Source: Anaeramoeba flamelloides (Eukaryota > Metamonada > Anaeramoebidae). Taken from it: 64,000 nt of DNA. The notes below the pieces were generated by a model. That model was not told the DNA's origin, did not search any database, and worked only from the letters and a program-made list of their open reading frames with translations. The first letter of the stretch is position 1. Each line of letters begins with the position of its first letter. A program made the translations under genes and the position numbers. The DNA lies in assembly GCA_027625915.1 (NCBI GenBank), contig JANTQA010000063.1, positions 6,653,501 through 6,717,500 on the forward strand, read 5' to 3'. Positions 11,101-20,700 of this stretch are shown one piece after another.

Positions 11101-14100
11101 TAATAGAGATTTAGAAATTGTTTTTGCCAATTACTTAGATTTGAAATCAAAGTAAAAAACTTCTTTGTATAGTAATGGAATCTCGATAAATGGCATTCAT
11201 TAAATTTTGTTATTGCTTTTATAGAAATAAAAAATTTTTCCTTTTTTTCACTTTTTTGAAAGTTGCTTTTTTTCAACTTTTCGCAAAAATACAAAAAATA
11301 AAAAAAAATATGAGCAAGAAAGCAAAACTTTGTTGTGTTTGTGGAAGACCTACAAAAAATAATTTGAAAAATAAACCTGAAAAGGTTTCTTTGGATTTTC
11401 ATGAAAAAAACAGTTTGATTCGAAAAAAATATACAATATATGCTTTACTCAAAATAAAAGATTTTCTTTCTTTTCTTGTACCATTCTTTTTTTTTCATGA
11501 ATCTACTTTTTGAGTTTACACTCTTTTGTTTTTGTTGAATTTGAAGTTTTTTTAAGTATTCCCAAATTATCATTCCAAAAGTTTTTGTCAGAGTCAAAAA
11601 AAAATCAAAGATTACAATAATAAGAACTATTTTTTAAAAAAGTAATTATTGATAAAACAAATTGAGTTCTTTATAGAGTCAAGTTGGATGAGCAGAAGTG
11701 AAAGAGAAAATATTCACTAGCTTTAAATTATTTTTTTAGTTTTTCCAAATGAGAATAACTATTATTTTTGAGAAAATAATTAAATCCAAAATTAATCAAA
11801 AAATTCTCACACGTTAAAGATATTTTGTTCAAAAAAAATTTTTTAAAAGTCACTTTTTTTGACAGAATTGTAAATTTAAAAAAAAACAAGAACTCAAAGT
11901 TCTAACATTGAAAAAACCTGTCTATTTTCAATTTTAAACATGTTTCTAGATAAGGATTCCTTATTTAGTTTTTGGTCATAAAAAAAATTAATAGAGACTA
12001 GTCCCTTAACAAAATTTCGAGATTAAATGATTTTTTTATAAAAATTCAAAAAATGAAATTTTAATCTCCAATATCTTCATAATTCTTTTTTAAAATTTAT
12101 TTAAAGAACCCTATTTCCTGTTTTTATACTGTTGTCATCCCATTAATTTGTTTCTTTTATTTCTACAACCAGTCAATATTTTTTGCATGAGTTAAATTTT
12201 AGTAATGGTCTTTCTATTTATTATTTTATTTTGGTACTTAGCAGCAACTTTTTTATGTTTAGGTATTTTTTATTGTTGTTAGAAAAAGAAAAGGGATACA
12301 GAAAAAGAAAAAATACAAATTACCCGAAATTAAGCCAAATTTCTATTCTGTATTTATCCCAAGTTTCAACAAAAAAAATCCCAAGAATTAAAGTAAAAAA
12401 CTAAAAAAAATTCAAATCTTAAAAATTTTTTCATATGTCAACTAATAGTATATGGAAAACTGAATAATCCTTGAGTATAAATATGGGTGGTTTGTATTAA
12501 TTGTAAACATGACTGGATATGAAAAATTATTTTTTCCATTAATAAACATGTTCGCTTTTTTACACAGTGGTTAAATGGGTTTAAGCGTGTTAATTTATTT
12601 TAGATCCATGTTCACACTTTGAAAGTTTAAAAATGTGATAAAAAAAAAATGAATATTCCCAATAATTATAATGATAATTGTACACAAATTTCAAAGAAAA
12701 AATCCTTTAATGAATTTCATTAAAAATTTTAGCATTTTTTGGGGAACACTTCCTTAAAAATTCATCAAAGGAAATTTAAAGTAAATTTTATTGATATTTT
12801 AAAAGCCAATATTTTTTTTTTATGAAATTGATTAATCTTTAATGGGGAATTCAATGATTTCATATATATTTGTACTCATATGTATGGATTACAATTAAAA
12901 ATTTCAATTTTTGGAAAATTTTATTTTAATAAGTTTACCTAATTTAAAGATAGAAATCACAATACTGATAGTATTTCAGTCATTAAAACCCCAAATATAT
13001 AGAACACCCCAAAAGTAACTATTTTTGAAATTTTTTTAATTCCAAAGATTTTACAAAGTAACTATTCTCAGAAAAAGATGAAGAATTATTAGTTTTGTTT
13101 CCTTTTTATGGAAACTAGTGTAATTTTAATAGTATTTTCAATTTGTGGCAATAATTAACAAAATAATCTTACATCATATTTCCTCTTGTGTCCTTATTTT
13201 ATTTTGATCGCAACTAATCTACCTTTCATACAAATTAAAGAAAGATTTTTCTTCACAGTTAAGAGGTCATTTTATTATATTTAAAACGTATTTTAAATCT
13301 GATGAATATCTTTCAAATGGATAATCAATTATTTTGACTATTAAGGAAATTTTTGTTCTTTTAAATTGGAAAATTTATTTTTTATTTGTTAAGTGTTCTA
13401 GGTTTTCTTGGGTTTTCTGTTTATTTGGTTAATCAAGAGATTTTCGTTAGGTTTTTATTTTTTTTTTTTTATTTAGATTGGCAATTCAACAAAATTACCT
13501 TCTGTTTGCCGTTAGGTTTTTTTTTTATTTCTAAAATTAAAAAAAAAACCTAGAACACTTCACAAATAAATAGAAAACCTCAAAAAAACCTCGAACACTT
13601 TATAAATAAAACAGAAAACTTCAAGAAAACTACTGTTAGCTTTTTTTTTTTACTTTTTGAAATGTAAAGAAAATTGATTTAATTTTCTTTTAATTTCAAA
13701 AATTAAAAAAAAACTGCTGTTAGCTTTTCCAGAATTTAAAAGAATTAAGTAAAATCTTTGATTTTACTGTATTCTTTTGAATTATGGAAAAGTTGGTACT
13801 CTAGGACACTCTGTGGCACTTGGTGGAAACTTTTCGTTAGGTTTTCCAAGATTCAATAGAATTGAGTAAAATCTTGATTTTACTCGATTCTTTTAAATCC
13901 TGGAAACCCAAGGACAAGGAATATTTCTCATTAGTTATTTTTTTTCTATATTGCGATTCTATTATATGGGTAGTTGTATTAAAAACTATAAGTTCTTATC
14001 TATCAAAGTAAATATTGTAAAGTTGAATTAAACTAAAATTCATTCCTCTATGTTTATTTAAATTTTTTTCAAGACGAGAGATTTGTAAAAATCATAGTAC

Positions 14101-14559
14101 TGCTAAAAAAAAAATAGATATAGTAGTCTCAAGAATTTGAATTTGTGGAGTATTGATTATAATGTGAATCAGCTTTATTATTGGGGATGGAATGTTAATT
14201 AAAGTATTAGTAATGTCTAACTTGGATTTTTCTCAATTTTATTTTTTCAGAAGTCAATATTAAAAAAATTTTTTTTTCTTTTTTCTTGTCAATGTTTTGT
14301 TTTCATTTTCAACCATAAATATAATTTGAGTATGTAATTTTCATGAATAATCGTGAAAAATCTGATTCCAAGCTTAAATTTTCTTTTTGAAATATAAATA
14401 TAAAAACATCTAGAATATAATTTTCACTTCTTCAATAATAAATAAGAAAAAAGATTTTTTAAAAAATAATTTCTAATAATAAAACAGTTCATTAATTTTA
14501 AAAAATTATACTTTTTCAAAATAATAATTAACTCAAAAAAACAAAATAAAAACTTTATA

Positions 14560-14599
<40 letters not shown>

Positions 14600-15692
14600 G
14601 CTTGGTTGTGGTAATAAAGTAACTCGAAATATTAGTGTAAAGGTGGATCTACCTGTAAAGTCTTCAACGGTTGTTGATGTGGCATGTACTAACCATGGTT
14701 CTGTGATCCGAACAAATGAGAATAATATATATATAGCCGGTAGTATTCAATCCAAGAACAAATTAAAATTTGAAAAAATTGACTTTTTCGAGGATAAAGA
14801 AGTTATTTCTATGTCTTCAGGTCGAAAACATGTACTATTTCTTACACGAGATTTAGATCTTTTGCTGATTGGTCATTCTCCAATAAACAATTATTTTCCA
14901 TCTCATACCTTGTGTGATTCTAAAAATAACATCTTTGCACTAATAAATCTTGGTGAAGAAAACCAAAATATAGGATCAATTTATATGGATTATAATTACG
15001 GTGTGTTATTAAAAGTTAAAACGAGTCCTTTATTACAAGATTTAAAACGGTTTTATGAAGAAAAACAATTCTGTGATTCGGATATTTTTGGTATTCCTAT
15101 ACATTCGCTATTGTTAAAGATTCGGTTAAACAACCAGATGGAATTCGAAGAAATTAAAAAAGCTATTGAAAAGAACTTTACAAAGGAAGATACCATCAAT
15201 TTTATTCAATGGGTCTATTATGAGGATGCACTAAGTATATCGCTTGTAGAAAAAATCGAATCAATGTTTAATATCAAAAATCTAGCAGAAAAATCAATAA
15301 TGCATGATTTTCAAAATCTTTATAATGATGATGATTCTAAAAATTTTACTATTCTAGTACCCTATGAAGATCCAGATGAAAATGTGGAAGATGAGTGTGA
15401 AGAAATTCCAGTTCATAAATTATTGCTCCAGATACAATCTGGATTGTTTCGAGATTTTTTTTTAAATTTAAAAAAAAATACAGTTTCTGTAAAGGACTAT
15501 TCAGGTAAAACTGTCGAAAGCTTAGAAATATTTGTTAAATTTTTATATACTGGTACCATTGATATAACCGCAGATGATGATCCTAGATTGGTCTATGATG
15601 AATTAAGTGATGCGATGGAATATTACCAGCTGAGCATCTATTGTTCCCTAACTCAAGAATTGATAAAAATGAAAAATAATTACAATTTATAA
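8120..15692 (+). CDS. RCC1-repeat protein with two C-terminal BTB domains, split by a 5.9 kb intron
   Basis: Exon 1 is 8120-8719 (200 codons) and exon 2 is 14601-15692, giving 563 residues. The ATG at 8120 is chosen because MNYLVFGENS opens the first RCC1 blade; upstream in-frame codons are Phe/Ile-rich. Exon 1 ends GWGYNHYGQ and exon 2 begins LGCGN, which together restore the RCC1 signature G.N..GQLG.G exactly; the intron is GT..AG, phase 0. A complete RCC1 motif (GDHNEHGQLGNG) sits at residues 97-107 and RCC1 blades span about 1-345. A degenerate BTB (DSDIFGIPIHSLLLKI, from about 359) and a second, better BTB (IPVHKLLLQIQSGLFRDFF..FVKFLYTGTIDI, 469-522) follow. RCC1/BTB proteins usually act in protein-protein interaction and Cullin-3 ubiquitin ligase adaptation; the exact target is unknown. 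Confidence 0.92.
9584..10079 (-). mobile_element. ~496 bp TIR element with ACCGG ends (family C), copy 1
   Basis: The left end has AAAAAAATACCGGAAATGAA and the right end, read on the other strand, AGCAGTGAAAAAAATACCGG followed by ACATGA. The interior matches the element at 57637-58137 in opposite orientation (AAACCTACCTAAAGT here, ACTTTAGGTAGGTTT there). There is no ORF. It lies in the long RCC1/BTB intron. Confidence 0.75.
10453..10549. repeat. Inverted repeat with 23 bp arms
   Basis: Arm CACAACCCAATCATGATCGT (10453 onward) pairs with ACGATCATGGTTGGGTTGTG ending at 10549; the full 23 bp arms have one mismatch and flank a loop of about 50 bp. It is probably a very short MITE or a foldback remnant inside the RCC1/BTB intron. 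Confidence 0.7.
11066..12005 (+). mobile_element. 940 bp TTAA-flanked TIR element (family M), copy 1
   Basis: The element starts GGGACTAGTCTCTGTTAA at 11066 and ends TTAATAGAGACTAGTCCC at 12005, with TTAA directly outside both ends (11062-11065 and 12006-12009). TTAA duplication with short GGG../..CCC termini is the hallmark of piggyBac-like elements. Inside, an ORF at 11310-11513 (67 codons) begins MSKKAKLCCVCGRPTKNN and carries a CxxC knuckle and a later His. It is too short to be a transposase and may be an N-terminal remnant. The copy at 16305-17240 is very similar, so the family moved fairly recently. Confidence 0.85.
13391..13915. repeat. Foldback repeat built of alternating inverted modules (family D), copy 1
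   Basis: Modules such as GTTCTAGGTTTTCTTGGGTT and its complement (AACCTAGAACACTTCACAAA) alternate in both orientations. They are interspersed with GTTAGGTTTT and TTCTTTTGAATT-type boxes and a GACACTCTGTGGCACTTGG block. The same modules recur at 21915-22405 and 45660-46115. The region can form nested hairpins. There is no ORF. It sits near the 3' end of the RCC1/BTB intron. Confidence 0.7.
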
Positions 15693-16304
15693 TAATTTTT
15701 CGAATCAAATTCATCAATGTGTGTATGTGTGTTTCGTATTTCTTTTCCAAGTAACGTCACCAAAATAAACTATTTTTTTATATTCATGGGTTATACCCTT
15801 CCAAATCATAAAATAAATCAATGGTAATTCCATTAAGTTTCACATAGAGAAATAGTATAAGTATCTATTAAAAAAGTTATTATTTTTTTGAAACCTAAGC
15901 GAAAAAAAAATGATAAAAAAGAACCTTTTTTCTAGACTTATTTGTATTGGTTGTTTCTAGAAAAAAGATATGTATTTAATAATACTCTACTGATTATGAG
16001 TATTATAGAATTTTTCTCTTTTTTTGTTTTATTTGTGAAATAACTAGTTGAGTTTTTGGAAGTGGTGTCTTAATATCAAAAACAGAAGATACAGGGAATA
16101 AAAGAAATGTGAATTTTCTCTCGGTATTAATTAATCAGTAATGTTTTTTTATTAAAAATATAGAATACCAAAGGTGTTGTTCTTGTATAGTGTTATTTAT
16201 TTTGAGAATTTAAAAGGAATGAAGAAAATAACTTTTTAAAATGGTTGAAATTTCAAAACAATTACTTTTTTGGTTGAGAATCTCTTATTTTAAAACAGTT
16301 TTAA
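15693..16304. other. 3' flank of the RCC1/BTB gene
   Basis: Intergenic DNA after the stop at 15692. A hairpin with 12 bp arms (CTTTTTTCTAGA at 15925, TCTAGAAAAAAG ending at 15967) lies about 230 bp after the stop; it may be part of the 3' UTR or a small repeat. Nothing else is recognised. Confidence 0.4.
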
Positions 16305-17240
16305 GGGACTAGTCTATATTAAATTTTTTTTAGGTAACTTTAATAGAGATTTAAAATTTTTTTTGCCAATTACTTAGATTTGAAATCAAAGTGAAAAACT
16401 TCTTAGTATAACAATGAAATCTTGCTAAATGGCATTCATTAAATTTAGTTATTGTTTTTATAGAAATAAAAAATTTTTCCTTTTTTTCACTTTTTTGAAA
16501 GTTGCTTTTTTTCAACTTTTCGCAAAAATACAAAAAATAAAAAAAAATATGAGCAAGAAAGCAAAACCTTGCTATGTTTGTGGAAGATCTACAAAAAATA
16601 ATTTGAAAAATAAACCTGAAAAGGTTTTTTTAGGATTTGCATGAAAAAAACAGTTTGATTCGAAAAAAATATACAATATATGCTTTACTCTTAAATAAAA
16701 AATTTTCTTTCTTTTCTTGTACCATTCTTTTTGTTCATGAATCTACTTTTTGAGTTTACACTCTTTTGTTTTTGTTGAATTTGAAGTTTTTTTAAGTGTT
16801 CTCAAATTATCATTCCAAAAGTTTTTGTCAGAGTCAAAAAAAAATAAAAGAAAAGAATAAGAACTATTTTTTAAAAAAGTAATACTTGATAAAACAAATC
16901 GAGTTCTTTATAGAGTCAAGTTGGATGAATAGAAGTGAAAGAGATAATATTCACTAGTTTTAAATTATTTTTTCGTTTTTAAAAATGAGAATAAATATTA
17001 TTTTTGAGAAAATAATTAAATCCAAAATTAATCAAAAAATTCTCATCCTTTCAAGATATTTTTTTAAAAAAAATTTTTAAAAGTCACTTTTTTTGACAGA
17101 ATCGTAAAATTTTAAAAAAACAAGAACTCAAAGTTCTAACATTGAAAAAACCTGTTTATTTTCAATTTTAAACATGTTTCAAGATAAGGATTCCTTATTT
17201 AGTTATTGGTCATAAAAAAAAATTAATAGAGACTAGTCCC
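16305..17240 (+). mobile_element. 936 bp TTAA-flanked TIR element (family M), copy 2
   Basis: Begins GGGACTAGTCTATATTAA at 16305 and ends AATAGAGACTAGTCCC at 17240, with TTAA at 16301-16304 and 17241-17244. By eye it is above 90% identical to copy 1, in the same orientation. The small Cys-motif ORF starts at 16549 (MSKKAKPCYVCGRSTKNN) and stops at 16644 after 31 codons, against 67 in copy 1. It lies between the converging RCC1/BTB and Sec14-like genes. Confidence 0.85.
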
Positions 17241-17244
17241 TTAA

Positions 17245-17707
17245 AGAATACAAAAATTCGTCTAGCTTTAAAGATCTAAAAAGAATGAAAAACTACAAAG
17301 AATTTTTTTTTTATTTTTTGTGTTTTTAATTTTTTTCCAGAAGATCCACACTATTTCAACAAATAATAACTCACTCAATTTGACTCATTGTTTTGACAAC
17401 AAGCAAAATATTGTTCTTTCTGGGCGATATAAATATCTCTCTCTCAAGAAAAATATATTGCTTATTATCTCAACTTCGTACAAATAACTACAGATATATT
17501 TAAATTTCCAAGCAACAAGATTTATCTGTTGATTATAGAATAGTTATAAAAAGAAAAATGCTGTGATTACATAAAAGGATATTTATACTTTAGAAAATTT
17601 ATAAAAAACCCATTAATAGATCAAAAAAATTCAAAATAATAATATTTATTTTTATTTTTTTGGTAAAAAAAAAATTAAATAGTTAATTGATGTAATAAAA
17701 CTCGAAT
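17245..17707. other. Intergenic, no gene seen
   Basis: A+T-rich spacer between the TTAA element and the 3' end of the Sec14-like gene; no feature recognised. Confidence 0.4.
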
Positions 17708-20700
17708 TTATGAATTTAATTTAATATTGGATTTTTTTTTTTTTTTTGTTTTTTTTTTTTGTGATGATTTTGTTTTTTCTTTTTCAACATCTCTTTCCTT
17801 TTCCTTTTCCTTTTTTTTTTTCTTTTCTTTTCCCTTTTTCTTTTCCTTTCCATTTTTCCTTTCCTTTCCATTTTTCTTTTCTTTTCCCTTTTTCTTTTCT
17901 TTTTCTTTCTTCTTTTCGTTTCCTCCTTCTTTTTTCTTTTCCTTTCCCTTTTCTTTCTTCTTTTTTTTTCCCTTTCCTTTTTCCCTTTCTTTTCCCTTTT
18001 CTTTTCTCTTTTCGTTTTCCCTTTCTTTTCCCTTTTCTTTCTTCTTTTCATTTTCTCTTACTTTTTTCTTTTCTTTCTTTTTTTTTTCCCTTTTCTTTTC
18101 TCTTTCTTTTTTCAATTTTTTTTCCTTTTTTTTTTCCTTTTCTTCTTCTTCTTCTTCTTCAAGTATTTTCTCCCAATTTGGTCCTTTAAACTTGCCACCC
18201 CAGATTTTTGGAATGTATTTAATATCAATATATTCTGAAATGTCTTCAAAAAAATCACTCCCTTTGAAACTTATCTATAAATTTTAATATTATTAAAAAA
18301 GACAATGATGATAATGAAGGGAAAGAAAAAGGGAAAGATAATTAGAATTGAAAAGACATATTCTTTTAATAAAAAATATTTATGATCTTTCTTTGTTTTT
18401 TGAATTAAAGTTTGGTAGTGCCGTTAAGTAATATAAATTAAATACTCATTATCAGAAATTTACTACTTGTAAATTCTTTTTATAAAATATAATAAAATGT
18501 TTATACAGTTCAAAAAAGAAATTGATTACTATTAAAGTTATTTTTTTTTTTTAATTATTATTTAAAAAATAGATTTTTATTATCAAAATATTAATCTCAA
18601 AAAAAAAAAAAAAAAAATACAATGAATAATTTTTCAAAATCTTTGTATAATGAAATGATTTTTATGAGATAACAAATATCTAGAAAATAATTAACTCATA
18701 AAATAAGTACTTGAGTTAAATTCCTTATCTAGAAATAAAAAAATAATATAATAAAAAAAAATCTTTTTTGAACTGAAAATTAAAAATTAAAATTAAAAAA
18801 AGTATCGAGTGCTTTTTATTGTAAAAAGAAGGTACAATAAACTCTCAAAGACCAAAAATTTACAATTTTTTCTTTCTTTATTCTTGAAAACTATTTAAAA
18901 GTTAATTTAATTTCTTCAACTTTTGCGTAAAAATGCAGCTAAATATTATTGATAAAATTTCAAAAAAAGGGAAGTTATATTTCGGAATTGTTGAACTAGA
19001 GAGACGTTTGCAATGTTTATAATGAAGATTTATGTTGATAACCCACATTCTGATTTAAAATGAGAGAGAGAAAACGTGAAACTCATTTGATCAAAATATA
19101 TTTTCAGAATACAAATAAAAACTATCATTGTGTTTTCTCAGAGTTTTATGTTTATTCTGAAAATCAATAGATATTATTACTAAAGCATAAAGCCTGAAAA
19201 AATCCTGTATATTTAACAAAACTCTAAAGTGTTTACAAAAACATAATGGTGATATGGTTTTCTAGAATTTGAAAGAAAAGTATAGAATTCACAATGATTA
19301 TCCTTTTTTTTTTTTTTATCTTTTAAAAAATAAAAAATAGAAATCAAAAAAAAAAAAAAATCTTAGAAACATATTAAAAAGAAAAAATACAAATTCGTGT
19401 TGGTTTTTCTCTTTTCTTTTGCATGGAAAAAAAATAATATTCGACTTTGAAAAATAAAATTTTACTTTGAAGTATCAAGTTTTTAAGAATTTTTAAAAAA
19501 CATTAGGTGATTTAACGGTATCTTTTTTAATACAAGACAAAGTTTAAATGGGTGTAATTAATAAAATAAAATCGTGGTATTACATAAAATCGTGATAATA
19601 TTGCAAAATCGCGATAATTAGATACAAATCGAGATATTAGATATATATATCGGGATATTCTATAAAATCACGATAATTGCCAAAAAATTACGATAAATGT
19701 CAAAATATCGTGATAAAAAAGTTAATCACAAGATAATAGTTGATGAATTTTAGGTTAATTCAAAAAATATTTTTAAAAAGAAAAAAAATATGTTTAAAAA
19801 GAAAAAAAATATTTGTTTGATTAAAAACAGATCTTTTTAAAAAAAATAATTTTTAAAAAAGCAACAAAAAAAAAATGGTTAAATCAATTTTCAGATCAAG
19901 TGTTTTATTGTATTATCTTTTGGTTTGGTTGAAAGATCAATATATCCTTTAAATCAACAAAAGGAAAAAGTAAAGGTAAACAATAGTTTATCAGTCTATT
20001 GTAGTATTATAAATTTATCCCAATAAAAATGCTTCTAGAACGACCAACCTTTTATGTATTCTTTAAAAAATGAGCCTTCAGTTAAATCATTTTCTTTATT
20101 CTATTCAAGTTTAAAGGAGGGGGGTGGTGGCTTTTCAAAAGCTTGCACAGCAACCTAGGCACACCATCACTAATTATAAAGATTGTTTGAAAGTTTTTTT
20201 TCTTCTTGTTATTCTTCTTCTCTTAGCTTTATATTTTATAGAAAACAAAATTAGAGTTTAATGCTTTTTTTTACTCAATCACCAATAAGAAGTGAAAATA
20301 CTCTTTCTTCTTTTTGGTTATTTAACTTGTGAAGGTAATAACTCCATTTTACAGAAAAAAAACACATCTATTTTATAATCCAGTATATTCTGAATAGGCT
20401 ATTATTTGTTTGAAAGTTATATTCATCCGGAATTTTACTTTAAAAAATGAAAAGAAAAAATTTTGTTTTTCCACTTCAAAAAATCCCATGGCTTTGATAA
20501 AGTTTATTGTCCTCCAAACATTTAAAACACTTGGAGGTTATTCACAACACTTTCAAAGCTGTCCCAATACTTTTAAAGGTGGGTGAGAGCTTTGTAAAAG
20601 TCTCAGGGTTTTGTAAAATTCTCGATATTGTTTTTAAGGTGATTTCAAAAAAAATAATTAATAATCTAAGATTAATCATTCCTATTGGATTTGTATTAAT

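Larger units (their letters stand above)
8720..14600 (+). other. 5,881 bp intron of the RCC1/BTB gene
   Basis: The intron begins GTAAAT at 8720 and ends in a long A-run followed by TAG at 14598-14600. It holds a family C element (9584-10079), an inverted repeat (10453-10549), a full TTAA element (11066-12005) and a foldback element (13391-13915). The remainder is A+T-rich DNA with no second gene recognised. A slightly more G+C-rich patch lies near its 5' end (about 8750-8850). Confidence 0.85.

Noticed and set aside
17727-18287. Phe/Ser-rich open frames on the plus strand
   Set aside because: They are the complement of the purine microsatellite that codes the Sec14-like tail on the minus strand.
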